NCBI RefSeq assembly: GCF_001701045.1
Contig: NZ_CP016757.1
Coordinates: 1,915,501 to 1,979,500, forward strand
Origin: Cloacibacillus porcorum
GTDB taxonomy: Bacteria; Synergistota; Synergistia; Synergistales; Synergistaceae
DNA length: 64,000 nt
Direction: 5' to 3'
Shown here in pieces: positions 39,504 through 48,454 of this stretch. The first letter of the stretch is position 1, and each line of letters begins with the position of its first letter. The position numbers and the translations under genes are program-made. The notes under the pieces were generated by a model that ran no database searches, had not been told where the DNA came from, and saw only the letters and a program-made list of their open reading frames with translations.

Positions 39504-39962
39504 GTTTCCTCCCGTTTATTCGATTTTATTGATCTCTGTTTCCGTTGGCAAAGATAATATACCTTAACAACTTATTTTAGTCTATATCCAATTTTTACTT
39601 TTTATTAAAATATCAAATATGCAATGGATACCACTAATAAAAGATATAATCCTGATATTTTCTTATCTTTTAAATATTGTATTTTTGTAGATGTATATAT
39701 TCTATAAATACTTTTATTTATAGTAATTATATTAATATATAAATATTTTAGCTAAATAAATAGATATACTGCATAAAACAATACGCCTATAACATGTGCG
39801 GGTGACTCCGCTAAAATACGCTAGCAGGCAGATGGAAGAGTAACAGCAAAGAATTATGACCTATATACGAATCGTTTTTGGGAAGACCGTCAATCAAATC
39901 AACCATCACCATTTGAACCAAGGAATCATTTACCGGCAAACCCGAGAGAGAAAGGCAAATAA
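39504..39962. other. AT-rich intergenic region upstream of the antiporter gene
   Basis: About 460 bases without a recognisable gene. From roughly 39545 to 39785 the base composition is far more AT-rich than the GC-rich genes around it, with many A/T runs, then it returns to mixed composition including a GCGG-N6-CCGC hairpin near 39798. It presumably holds the antiporter promoter; the strong composition shift may also reflect acquired or decayed DNA. Confidence 0.5.
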
Positions 39963-40000
39963 AATCCCAGGAAGCCACTTTAGGGCCGCCTGGGATGCAG
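39963..40000 (-). terminator. Terminator of the kip-like operon
   Basis: Read on the minus strand, ATCCCAGG pairs with CCTGGGAT and GGCC with GGC inside, followed by TTTTATTT. It sits 28 bases past the ycsI-like stop. Confidence 0.82.
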
Positions 40001-40027
40001 GTATATGTCGAGTCTCTCTTTGTTAGT

Positions 40028-40837
40028 TTAAAATACCGCGTAATCCACGTCTTTCGGGTCGCCGATGAACATATAGCCTGGGGCGTGCGTGATCGCGAAG
40101 GGCGGTTTGCTCTTCATGAGCACCGCCTGCGGCGTTACTCCGCAGGCCCAGAAGACCGGCGTCTCGCCGTCGCGGATATCTACCGCGTCGCCGAAGTCGG
40201 GCTTGCTGACGTCTTTGATGCCGATCGCCACTGGGTCGCCGATATGTACCGGCGCGCCGTGCACCGCGGGGAACCGCCCCGTCGAGAGCACCGCCTTCGG
40301 AACCTGAGCGTACTTGACCGGACGCATGCTGACGACCATCGGCCCGGAGAGGCGGCCCGCAGGCTGGTTCTGAATGTTCGTGACGTACATCGGCACGTTG
40401 CAGTTCATATCGATATGGCGGATGGGGATGTTCGCCTCCAGCAGCGCGCCCTCAAAGCTGAAGGAACAGCCGAGCAGGAAAGCTACAAGGTCGTCCTTCC
40501 AGTATTTAACGACGTCTGATGGTTCGTCGACAAGCTCGCCGTTTTCCCAGACGCGGTATTTCGGAATGTCCGTGCGTACGTCCGAGCCGGGAGCGATCAG
40601 TTTAGCCTCCCACTGCCCCGGCTCCGTGATGTCCAGAATCGGGCAGGGCTTAGGGTTGCGCTGGGCAAATACCAGAAAATCATAGGCCCATTCTTTCGGC
40701 AGGACGATCATGTTCGCCTGTACGTGGCAGTGGCAGAGGCCGGAGGTGGGATACACCCATTCATTTTCACGTATCAGCCGGCGCATCTCTTTCGGGTCTG
40801 TTGAGTAAAATGGTGCGACGTCAAAGGGCAGCGTCAT
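40028..40837 (-). CDS. ycsI: DUF1445 putative hydro-lyase (YcsI, D-glutamate cyclase-like)
   Basis: 269 residues of the DUF1445 family: N-terminal PTSGLCHCHVQANMIVLP, the PVFWACGVTPQ motif (about 232-242) and C-terminal ITHAPGYMFIGD. Related mammalian proteins hydrate or cyclise D-glutamate/5-oxo-D-proline, so a role in 5-oxoproline handling fits the operon. Last gene of the cluster; overlaps pxpA by 4 bases (ATGA). GAAGGAGG precedes the ATG. Confidence 0.88.
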   Translation of the reverse strand: MTLPFDVAPFYSTDPKEMRRLIRENEWVYPTSGLCHCHVQANMIVLPKEWAYDFLVFAQRNPKPCPILDITEPGQWEAKLIAPGSDVRTDIPKYRVWENGELVDEPSDVVKYWKDDLVAFLLGCSFSFEGALLEANIPIRHIDMNCNVPMYVTNIQNQPAGRLSGPMVVSMRPVKYAQVPKAVLSTGRFPAVHGAPVHIGDPVAIGIKDVSKPDFGDAVDIRDGETPVFWACGVTPQAVLMKSKPPFAITHAPGYMFIGDPKDVDYAVF

Positions 40838-41607
40838 CCGAGCACGACCTCCTTCAAGTTCGTAACTTTAACGCCCGCGGCCTCAAGCGCGGTGCGGACG
40901 GCTTTCGCCATTTCAACGGCCTCGGGGGTGTCGCCGTGCATACATATCGACTGCGGACGGAAGTTTATCACCGTGCCGTCCACCGCCTCGACGGTCCCTT
41001 CGGTGACCATGCGCACGACGCGCTTCGCGGCGGCCTCCACATCGTGGATCAGCGCGCCCGGCTGCGAACGCGGCACGAGCGAACCGTCCGGCATGTAGCC
41101 GCGGTCGGCGAAGGCCTCTGCCGCGAAGGGAACTCCCAGCTCTTTCGCGGCCCGCTCAAATTCCGAGTTCGCGAGCCCCATAAGGATTATATCTTCACCG
41201 GCGTCTTTAACGGCCTGAGCGATCGCCTTCGCGAGCGCCGGGTCTTTGGCGGCCTGGTTGTACATCGCGCCGTGCGGCTTCACATGCTGGAGTCTGAAGC
41301 CGTTTGCTTCACAGAAGGCTTTCAGCGCGCCTATCTGATAGAGACAGTCCGCATACTCCTCATCGGGGGTGCACTTCATGTTTCGCCGTCCGAAGCCCAC
41401 AAGGTCGGGATAACCGGGATGCGCGCCGGCAGCGACGCCCTTTTCGGCGCAGGTCTTGAGCGTCTTTTTCATCACAAGCGGGTCGCCTGCGTGGAAGCCG
41501 CAGGCTACGTTCGCCGAGGTCACGGCGTTCATGATCGCGGCGTCGTCGCCCATCTTATAGGCGCCGAAGCTCTCTCCGATATCGCTGTTAAGGTCTACTT
41601 TGTACAT
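40834..41607 (-). CDS. pxpA: 5-oxoprolinase subunit A (LamB/YcsF family)
   Basis: 257 residues. Opens with VDLNSDIGESFGAYKMGDD, the diagnostic YcsF N-terminus, and has CGFHAGDP, GAHPGYPD, VKPHGAMYNQAAKD and the late CMHGDTP motif. With PxpB and PxpC it forms the prokaryotic ATP-dependent 5-oxoprolinase that opens 5-oxoproline to glutamate. Length matches the family. 19 bases after pxpC. Confidence 0.95.
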   Translation of the reverse strand: MYKVDLNSDIGESFGAYKMGDDAAIMNAVTSANVACGFHAGDPLVMKKTLKTCAEKGVAAGAHPGYPDLVGFGRRNMKCTPDEEYADCLYQIGALKAFCEANGFRLQHVKPHGAMYNQAAKDPALAKAIAQAVKDAGEDIILMGLANSEFERAAKELGVPFAAEAFADRGYMPDGSLVPRSQPGALIHDVEAAAKRVVRMVTEGTVEAVDGTVINFRPQSICMHGDTPEAVEMAKAVRTALEAAGVKVTNLKEVVLG

Positions 41608-41626
41608 GATCGGTCACTCCTTTTCT

Positions 41627-42682
41627 TTATATCTCTTCACAGGTGATCTCGTATGTTTTTCCGTTGAGCGTGATTTTAAAACGTCCCGAAAGCGGCGGCG
41701 ATGATACCTGCTGACTCCGCGAAACATATGACAGGCGCAGCGTGTTCACGCGTTTCACAGCCTCGGCTATCTTCCGCTGTTCCGCCTCTCCCTCGGAGAG
41801 CCCTGCCTCGCGGAATCTGACCTTCATGCCAGGCATCTTTTGAACAAGCGCCTCGACGGAAAGCGGCGTGAGGACGCCGATTTTTGTGTAGCCTCCCGTA
41901 GTCTGGCGGTCGGCAAGCATTATGATCGGCATTCCATGTCCGGGGATCTGCACCGCGCCGAGCGGTATCCCGTCGGAGACTATATCCGCACCCTTATCCG
42001 AATGCTCTATCTTCGGCCCCTCGAGGCGGCAGCCCATCCTGTCGGATTCGGCGGTGATGAGATATTCCGAAGCAAAGAGCAGCTTACGTCCCTCTTCCGT
42101 GAAGGCGTCTTGCTGCAGTCCGGTAATTATCGCCAGCGGCTCTTCCGCCGTGACTGCGGGGTTCAGCTCCGCCGGAAGACGGAACCCTTCGAGGCGTCTC
42201 CAGAGGGGAGCGGGCTCACCTACCTTTATCACGTCGCCGCTCTTAAGAGCCCGGCCGTCCAGGCCGCCTATCTTCGCGCGCATGTATGTCGTACGGCTGT
42301 TCATCACGACAGGGACGTCGACGCCCCCCGCAAAGCAGAGGCAGCCGCGGCAGCCAGCGCCTTTAGGTCCGGTAAAGGTAATGATGTCGCCGTCCTGCAG
42401 CACTACGGCCCTCCAGGAGCCAACGGCCCTGCCGTTGACAGAGAAGCCAAGGTCGGCTCCAGAGAATACCGCCGCTCCGCCTCCCTTTACCTCTATCTCC
42501 GGCCCGAGCAGCGTAACCTCCAGCGCCGCCGCCCCCTCCGGGTTGCCAAGCATAGCGTTGCCGAGTTTGAGCGCCGGCAGGTCCATCGCCCCCGCGACAG
42601 GAACACCGCTCGACTGGTATCCCCAGCGGCCAATATCCTGCACGGAGGTGAGCATCCCCGCCTTTTTAATCGTCAGTTCCAT
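41627..42682 (-). CDS. pxpC: 5-oxoprolinase subunit C (biotin-dependent carboxylase-like, KipA)
   Basis: 351 residues. Begins MELTIKKAGMLTSVQDIGR, typical of the AHS2/KipA domain, with RWGYQSSGVPVAGAMD, GPKGAGCRGCLCFAGG and MLADRQTTGGYTKIG. It pairs with PxpB in the 5-oxoprolinase. It starts 1 base after the pxpB stop, so they are translationally linked. Confidence 0.95.
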   Translation of the reverse strand: MELTIKKAGMLTSVQDIGRWGYQSSGVPVAGAMDLPALKLGNAMLGNPEGAAALEVTLLGPEIEVKGGGAAVFSGADLGFSVNGRAVGSWRAVVLQDGDIITFTGPKGAGCRGCLCFAGGVDVPVVMNSRTTYMRAKIGGLDGRALKSGDVIKVGEPAPLWRRLEGFRLPAELNPAVTAEEPLAIITGLQQDAFTEEGRKLLFASEYLITAESDRMGCRLEGPKIEHSDKGADIVSDGIPLGAVQIPGHGMPIIMLADRQTTGGYTKIGVLTPLSVEALVQKMPGMKVRFREAGLSEGEAEQRKIAEAVKRVNTLRLSYVSRSQQVSSPPLSGRFKITLNGKTYEITCEEI

Positions 42683-42683
42683 C

Positions 42684-43427
42684 CTATACCGCCTCCGTTA
42701 TGACGGGCACATAGGCACCCACAGCCACTTCGGCTTCGATTTTTTTGTATTCTTCTTCCGTGACGGGAACGAAGCGTACCTCATACCCGGCCTCGATCAG
42801 CGTCGGGCGCGAGGCCTCAGGCGTAAAGAGGCGCAGCGGCGTACGCCCGATGAGCTGCCAGCCGCCGGGGCTGTCTATCGGATATATACCCGTCTGCTTT
42901 CCCGCTATACCGACGCTGCCGCCCTTGATGACGGTGCGCGGATTGGTGAGGCGCGGCGTCGCGATGCTCTCGTCCATGCCACCAAGATAGGCAAAACCCG
43001 GCATGAAGCCGATCATATAGCAATGGCAGGCCTTCGCGCTGTGGCGCTTGACAACCTCCTCCTCGGATATCCCCGCGTGTTCCGCGACATTAGCGATATC
43101 CGGCCCATATTCTCCGCCGTAACATACCGGTATCGCGATCTCCGTGTGCGGCGCGCCGGACGCTTCACCGCCCAGCTTAGGTGCGGCCTGAGCCTCTTTT
43201 ATCACGGCGACGGCGCTGGTCATATTAGGGTCGAAATAGACCGCCAGCGATCTGTAGGTGGGAAGGCACTCCACCACCGGCACATTTTTCTGTGTGAGAA
43301 GATATTTTTTAAGATTCATCACCGCGTCGTTCGCCCCGCGGTCTATCTCGTCGGCAAACTCAATCACGACGCAGGATTCACCGGCGTTCAAATATTTTGG
43401 TTCATCAATATATACTGCCACCGACAT
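42684..43427 (-). CDS. pxpB: 5-oxoprolinase subunit B (KipI family)
   Basis: 247 residues of the AHS1/KipI family: GESCVVIEFADEID (N-terminal), IPVCYGGEYGPDI, the YMIGFMPGFAYLGGMD segment and GSVGIAGKQTGIYPIDSPGGWQLIGRT (cited as GSVGIAGKQTGIYP and SPGGWQLIGRT). Start chosen at ATG 43427; an in-frame GTG is just before. The family also includes KipI, an inhibitor of the KinA kinase in B. subtilis, but in this cluster 5-oxoprolinase is the best call. Confidence 0.94.
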   Translation of the reverse strand: MSVAVYIDEPKYLNAGESCVVIEFADEIDRGANDAVMNLKKYLLTQKNVPVVECLPTYRSLAVYFDPNMTSAVAVIKEAQAAPKLGGEASGAPHTEIAIPVCYGGEYGPDIANVAEHAGISEEEVVKRHSAKACHCYMIGFMPGFAYLGGMDESIATPRLTNPRTVIKGGSVGIAGKQTGIYPIDSPGGWQLIGRTPLRLFTPEASRPTLIEAGYEVRFVPVTEEEYKKIEAEVAVGAYVPVITEAV

Positions 43428-43493
43428 CACCCCTTCGCATCAGAGAGGAGCGGTCAGGCCCCTCTCTAATTTTACACCGTAAACCCTTTTCTC

Positions 43494-44690
43494 TTAGCCG
43501 AAAAGTTTCATTATTCCCGTAAGGGACTTGAAGCCCATCCAGGCCGTGAAGACGACCATTATCCAGCCCAGCACTGTGAGGACCATCGGGTGGCGGTAAC
43601 CCTCGCCGATGATCTTTTTATTGTAGGCCGCCAGCAGCACCGCGCCCAGCGAAACGGGAAGGATGAGTCCGTTCAGCGAGCCTGCGAATACAAGCAGCGT
43701 CACCGGGTTGCCCATCGTCGTGAAGATAGCCGTTGATACGCAGATGAAACCGATTATCCAGTAGCGGTGCTTCGCCTCGATCTGACTGAATAACGTGCGC
43801 AGGAAGGAGATCGAGGTGTAGGAGGCGCCGACTACCGAGGTGACTGCCGCGCACCAGAGGATGACGCCGAAGATACGGTAGCCTATCTGTCCCGCGCCGA
43901 TGAGGAAGGCCGATGCGGGCGGGTTCTTCGGGTCCAGCGCCACGCCGGTCACAACCACGCCGAGGATGGCGAGGAAGAGCAGGTAACGCATCACGCCGGT
44001 GATGCAGACCGCCGTCACGGAGCCGCGGGATATCTTTTCCAGGTTGCCTACGCCGACGATGTCGGCGTCAATGATACGATGCGCACCAGCGAAGGTAATG
44101 TAGCCGCCCACCGTTCCGCCGACCAGCGTGAGGATCGTAAGCCAGTCTATCTTTGAGGGCATCACGGTCTCTTTGAGCGCCAGCCCTACCGGAGGCATCG
44201 TCTTGACGACCATGAAGGCGACCATGCAGAGCATGATTATACCAAGTACCTTCGTAAACATGTCCATCGCCTTGCCGGCCTCCTTATTGAGGAAGAGCGC
44301 GATGGCGACCAGGGCGCTTATCACCGCGCCGGGCGCTAGAGCCAGGCCGCAGATGACGTTGAGTCCCATCGCCGCGCCGCCGACATTTCCGATGTTAAAT
44401 ACCAGGCCGCCGATAGCGACGAGGATCGCCAAGAAGTATCCCAGACCAGGGAATACTTCGTTCGCCACATCCTGCGCGCGCTTTCCTGATACTCCGAGAA
44501 TACGCCAGATGTTCATCTGCACGATGATGTCGATTATGATGGAAACGACGATCGCGAAGGCAAAGGCCGCCTTCAGTTTGTCGGTAAAAACCGCCGTTTG
44601 TGTGAGGAACCCCGGTCCTATCGCAGAAGTGGCCATCAGGAAGGCCGCGCCGATAAGCACGCTTGCTACAGATTCTTTTTTCTCCGCCAT
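43494..44690 (-). CDS. ycsG: NRAMP-family transporter (YcsG-like)
   Basis: 398 residues, about 11 membrane helices. The N-terminal helix reads ATSAIGPGFLTQTAVFTDKL. In canonical NRAMP metal transporters this helix carries the DPGN metal-binding motif; here it is replaced by GPGFLTQ. The later MPH motif region is not evident either, so this is not a standard Mn/Fe transporter. YcsG occupies the same place in the B. subtilis kip operon, and uptake of 5-oxoproline or a related solute is the likelier role (inference). AGGAGG precedes the ATG. Confidence 0.85.
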   Translation of the reverse strand: MAEKKESVASVLIGAAFLMATSAIGPGFLTQTAVFTDKLKAAFAFAIVVSIIIDIIVQMNIWRILGVSGKRAQDVANEVFPGLGYFLAILVAIGGLVFNIGNVGGAAMGLNVICGLALAPGAVISALVAIALFLNKEAGKAMDMFTKVLGIIMLCMVAFMVVKTMPPVGLALKETVMPSKIDWLTILTLVGGTVGGYITFAGAHRIIDADIVGVGNLEKISRGSVTAVCITGVMRYLLFLAILGVVVTGVALDPKNPPASAFLIGAGQIGYRIFGVILWCAAVTSVVGASYTSISFLRTLFSQIEAKHRYWIIGFICVSTAIFTTMGNPVTLLVFAGSLNGLILPVSLGAVLLAAYNKKIIGEGYRHPMVLTVLGWIMVVFTAWMGFKSLTGIMKLFG

Positions 44691-44927
44691 TTTTGTTACC
44701 TCCTATGAGATTTTAATAAAACCCTTCACCTATATACATGCAAAAAAGTTGCTATATTTTTTATTGAACAGAAAAATCTTTATCCGCTGCAGGATGCGGT
44801 CTTTTCGCGGCAGCTGGCAGTCCAAGTGCCAAGTGTGCGCTTTTCGCACTATGCAGGATGCGCACATCGGCTCATGCGTGCTAAACTAGCACTATTAATT
44901 GTGGCTGTTAAAAATGGAGGAGCAGAT
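44691..44927. promoter_or_regulatory. Divergent control region with repeats
   Basis: 237 bases between the NRAMP gene (minus) and a secreted beta-propeller gene (plus). It has two copies each of GCAGGATGCG (44789-44798, 44853-44862) and CTTTTCGC (44801-44808, 44840-44847) in swapped order, a GTGCG/CGCAC hairpin and a GTGCTA-AAC-TAGCAC hairpin at 44878-44892. Possible operator sites. No gene. Confidence 0.5.
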
Positions 44928-45866
44928 ATGAAAAAATTTACCATACTCTTGCCGGCACTAGTATTAATACTTTTTACCGCCAACCCCAGCGCGGCGGAAA
45001 AGATCGCCTTTTCACGCGTCAGCGGCGGTGATTTTTACATTTACACCGCCGATAGCGCGACGGGAAAGACAACGCGGCTGTGCAAAGGCTACGACCCGGA
45101 GATATCGCCCGACGGCGGCACGGTCGCCTATACGCAGTATGATAAAACAGGCGGCCGCTTTATAGCGTTCTGTGATATAGCCTCAAGAAAATCACGGGTG
45201 ATAAAGGAAGTACCGGGGAAAAACAGTTACGGCCCCCGCTGGTCCTCGAACGGAAGGCGTCTGCTGTATAACATCTTCATCGATCAGAGCAGATGGCTCC
45301 CCGCTCTTTATGACCTCGATACAAGGAAGAACATGACGATTGGCAGGGATACGGCAAAAACAGACCTCTTCGGCCCCTTCTGGTCCTCAGACTCCGCCTT
45401 CGTATATGCTTTTGACTTCGAAAACATCTATAAATTTTCGGAGACGGATGGCAGGCTTATGGAGAATATCCCCATGAACAGACTGCTGCCCTCCGATAAT
45501 ATCCTCATCAGCAGCGCCACCGGGATATCCGTATCGCCGGACGGCACCATGTGGCTCTTCGCAGCGGAGGTCGGCGGCGAAAAATGCGCGCTCTGCGCGG
45601 CGGCTGGAAACCCGGCTGAGGCCAAAGGCGCGGCGTTTATCTACCGTCTGACTACGAAAAAAACGGAACGCCTCGCCGTGGGCGGCCTCTGCGTAAGCGA
45701 CGCCGCCTGGCTCGGCGCGGACGAGATAATCTTTTCCGCGCACGCCCCGTCGGAAAAATCACGCGCCAAGTCAGCTAACATTTACGACATCTATAGGATG
45801 AAACTTAACGGAGAAAAACCGCGTAAAATAATCGCAGAGGGGAACACGGTCAGCGCCGCGAAATAA
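44928..45866 (+). CDS. TolB-like secreted beta-propeller protein
   Basis: 312 residues from the ATG at 44928 (GGAGG upstream; the frame extends to 44826 without support). Signal peptide (about 1-23, ending NPSAA-EK), then TolB/PD40-type propeller repeats: GYDPEISPDGGTVAY, YGPRWSSNGRRLLY, FGPFWSSDSAFVYAF, ISVSPDGTMWLFA. Expected to be periplasmic. The usual TolB N-terminal domain is absent, and no tol/pal genes are nearby, so it is not TolB itself. Confidence 0.8.
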   Translation: MKKFTILLPALVLILFTANPSAAEKIAFSRVSGGDFYIYTADSATGKTTRLCKGYDPEISPDGGTVAYTQYDKTGGRFIAFCDIASRKSRVIKEVPGKNSYGPRWSSNGRRLLYNIFIDQSRWLPALYDLDTRKNMTIGRDTAKTDLFGPFWSSDSAFVYAFDFENIYKFSETDGRLMENIPMNRLLPSDNILISSATGISVSPDGTMWLFAAEVGGEKCALCAAAGNPAEAKGAAFIYRLTTKKTERLAVGGLCVSDAAWLGADEIIFSAHAPSEKSRAKSANIYDIYRMKLNGEKPRKIIAEGNTVSAAK

Positions 45867-45906
45867 CGCGGTCGCCGCCAACTATTTCAGCGCCCTCGTA
45901 AAAATC

Positions 45907-46677
45907 ATGTCTATGCACGAAATAGAGAACCTCGTAGAATCTTCCATAATCACGCTCGCCAAACACGCTCCGGAACATCCACGCAGAGAAAGCATCTGTC
46001 TCAGCCTCTACGCGCTGCAAAGGCAGTTCGACTGCGGCTATACTCTCCCGCGCGTGGCAAAAGAACTTAAAAAACTTCATTATCTCTTTTATATTCCAGC
46101 AACAAAACTGCCCCAGCAGGAGAGAGGCGAAGCAGAGAATATCATTAAAGATGGAGGCGGCCACATGGCGGACAAAACTTATGTCGACCGCGAGAGCGAA
46201 CTCTGTTATGTCACCGCCGGTTCGGAGCTGTGGGGAAAGCTGCTGGATTTAAAAATACTGCCGGAATCGGCGCGCTCGCAGTTGAGCGACGACCTCTACC
46301 CTATGGAGCTCGCCGAAATCATCGTGCCTCTCGCGGCACTGGCAGCCGCGTCGGACGAAGCAGACTCAACCGGCGGCGCGGTCAGGACGCTCGGTCTCTG
46401 GTATGCGCTCTTTCCGCTGCTCTGCGCCGCGGCTGGTTACGACGACGAGGCAAATGCCCCCGAAGAAAAACAGATATATGAACTGCTCCGCCGGCTATCT
46501 TTGCCGGAGGCATTCGCGGCGGCGGAATTGCACTGCGGTGGATTGGACTTTACGGCCTTCGACACTGAGGCTATGGGCTTCCTCAACGGCTGGGCGGAAC
46601 CATATCATAAATGGAAGAGGCATAGGTCCACAGCCTCATCCGCGCCTGCGGACGGGAACGACTGCGGTCCGGCATGA
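45907..46677 (+). CDS. Hypothetical protein with uncertain start
   Basis: 256 residues if begun at 45907, where no ribosome site is seen; an internal ATG at 46165 (GGAGG upstream) would give 170 residues. Codon choice looks coding in both parts. The protein is largely helical with a hydrophobic stretch (LGLWYALFPLLCAAAGY, about 160-176) and acidic surroundings. I recognise no domain. The stop overlaps the next gene's ATG, implying co-translation with a small membrane protein. Confidence 0.6.
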   Translation: MSMHEIENLVESSIITLAKHAPEHPRRESICLSLYALQRQFDCGYTLPRVAKELKKLHYLFYIPATKLPQQERGEAENIIKDGGGHMADKTYVDRESELCYVTAGSELWGKLLDLKILPESARSQLSDDLYPMELAEIIVPLAALAAASDEADSTGGAVRTLGLWYALFPLLCAAAGYDDEANAPEEKQIYELLRRLSLPEAFAAAELHCGGLDFTAFDTEAMGFLNGWAEPYHKWKRHRSTASSAPADGNDCGPA

Positions 46678-47021
46678 GACACGGGGGCCGGAGCATGCGG
46701 CGCTCAATTTCCACCCTCGCGATAAGGATCGTCTGGGGGCTGCTATGTCTCACATTTTCTATCCTCATAGTTTCGGACGTCGTCTCTTTTGTGAAAGAAC
46801 CCTCCCAGTATCCGTTGGGAACGGAGCTCGGCTGGTGCTACCGTTCGCCACGCAACTACATTGGCAGCGGCCTTTTATTGGTGGGCTGGGAACTGGCAGG
46901 TACACTTTCATCCGTATTCTGCGAACGTAAACACGGCCGCGCCGCCTTGATCGGCCATTTCACCGCCACAGCCGCCTATATAGCCTATATATTTGTAAAA
47001 ATCATCAATGGAAGCTGGTAA
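46674..47021 (+). CDS. Small hypothetical membrane protein
   Basis: 115 residues (108 if the second ATG at 46695 is used). Three hydrophobic segments (about 14-33, 62-80 and 93-110). No recognised family. Overlaps the preceding gene by 4 bases. It is followed by about 200 bases with no gene. Confidence 0.6.
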   Translation: MRHGGRSMRRSISTLAIRIVWGLLCLTFSILIVSDVVSFVKEPSQYPLGTELGWCYRSPRNYIGSGLLLVGWELAGTLSSVFCERKHGRAALIGHFTATAAYIAYIFVKIINGSW

Positions 47022-47224
47022 ACGATAAAAATAGAGGAAAACCCGAAAATATATCTTACGACGGCAACCAGGAAATGAAGACCAGGCAGAGATTCTTCCG
47101 GTAAACGGCCTTAACTAAATTTAACGGCAGCTAGAATATCACGCAAAACAGCGGCCTGCCGAGCATTCCGCAGTAAGATAGTTTGGCGTTTATACACAGG
47201 GCAATAAGAGAAGCGCCGCCGTTT

Positions 47225-48454
47225 TTATCTTCCGCGCGCGGCCCCTATCTTTGCGCTGTGCCAGGCTACCGTCCGCGTCGGCAGTCCGAGCCGTTCGCCT
47301 ATCTCGCGGTTCGTCAGCCCCTGAGCGCGCAGCGTTGAGATCTGCGTACGCAGCGCGGCGATACTGACCGTTTTTTCCGCCGCCGCGGCCCGGGAGAAAA
47401 ATATCCTCATCGGGTAGCTCCTGCCACTTATCAGACAGGAGGTATTCTGCATTGCGCGGTAGAGCGTCGAAGTATGCAGTGACAACGCCGCGGCGGCCTC
47501 TTTGTATGTGAGCGGCTCCGGCGGGCGCGAAGGGGCCATGACCTTTTCGCGCTGGACGGAGGCGATGTGGAACGCGGCGCGCAGCAGGGTGCGGTAGCGC
47601 ATACCCAGCTTTTTAAGCGTATCTCTTGCCGCCCGCCATTCGCCGCGCAGCCATTTTTCACGCAGCAAAGCATCCGAAAAGGCCTCGAACTCCGCAAAAC
47701 CGTTCTCCACCCGCGGCATATTTTCAACGATAAGGCGCGGCGTTATCCTTTCTCCCTCAATGACAAACTCAATGTCCGGAAGGCTAAAGGCCGCCGGCGC
47801 GAAGTTTCTGCCGGGAGCTGGATCTAGGCTGCGAAGCAGCGCCAGCGCCGCCTCGATTTCACCGGCTTCCAAACCCTGTGAACCGCCCCACTCTGCGGCG
47901 CGGCCGGAAAGCAGAACTGCCTCCCCCTCCGTAAGCAGCCGCCAGGCGGCGCCTCCCTCTAACCTGCCGCGCCGCAGCTGTATCAGCAGCGACTCTTTAA
48001 GATCAGCGGCAAAAAGGCCGGCGGGCTCGACATAATCCTGTAAATTCTTTATAAACCGTTCCGCCGCCGCGGCGTCGATACCCGCGATGGAGGCGGCCTC
48101 CTCGGGCGTGGTGTTCAGGTATCCCCGCTCGTCAAGCAGCGAGCTCCAAAAGGCCGGATCAGCCGCTGTCCCCTCAAGGAAGGCAAAACCCGGACAGCCG
48201 CATATCTGTGGATAGAGGGCGGCGTCCAGCGACGGCCTTTCGGCGATATTTTCGTAGAAATCCTCCGCGTCCTCTATTCTTACGGAAAAACCACGGGGCG
48301 GCGAAAACCGCACCAGCGCGTTATCCCCCGCCAGCGCGCGGCAGATATCGGTGAGCTCCGCGGCCGGCGCGAGCAGAAGGTTAGCGCCCAAAAAGGCCTT
48401 TGGCGAAAGCCGGGGTTTACCCCGGAGGCCGGACAGCAGCCTCAGTTCATTCAA
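47225..48454 (-). CDS. Divergent sigma-54 factor (RpoN-like)
   Basis: 409 residues from a TTG start behind AGAGG. Organised like sigma-54: an N-terminal activator region, a core-binding domain (about 95-235), an HTH (YKEAAAALSLHTSTLYRAMQ) and a C-terminal DNA-binding end. It is strikingly divergent. Region I lacks the usual Gln-rich helix pattern, and the RpoN box, ARRTVAKYRE in classical proteins, reads PTRTVAWHSA here. It is also shorter than usual (450-480). It overlaps the upstream activator gene by 8 bases, so it is co-expressed with it and may be dedicated to its promoters. Confidence 0.82.
   Translation of the reverse strand: MNELRLLSGLRGKPRLSPKAFLGANLLLAPAAELTDICRALAGDNALVRFSPPRGFSVRIEDAEDFYENIAERPSLDAALYPQICGCPGFAFLEGTAADPAFWSSLLDERGYLNTTPEEAASIAGIDAAAAERFIKNLQDYVEPAGLFAADLKESLLIQLRRGRLEGGAAWRLLTEGEAVLLSGRAAEWGGSQGLEAGEIEAALALLRSLDPAPGRNFAPAAFSLPDIEFVIEGERITPRLIVENMPRVENGFAEFEAFSDALLREKWLRGEWRAARDTLKKLGMRYRTLLRAAFHIASVQREKVMAPSRPPEPLTYKEAAAALSLHTSTLYRAMQNTSCLISGRSYPMRIFFSRAAAAEKTVSIAALRTQISTLRAQGLTNREIGERLGLPTRTVAWHSAKIGAARGR

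Noticed and set aside
39504-40027. Remnant transposase or integrase in the AT-rich gap
   Set aside because: Short conceptual translations show no DDE or recombinase motif and no terminal repeats.
41922-43469. 515-codon plus-strand open frame across pxpC and pxpB
   Set aside because: Antisense shadow of two well-supported 5-oxoprolinase subunits; composition is low-complexity.
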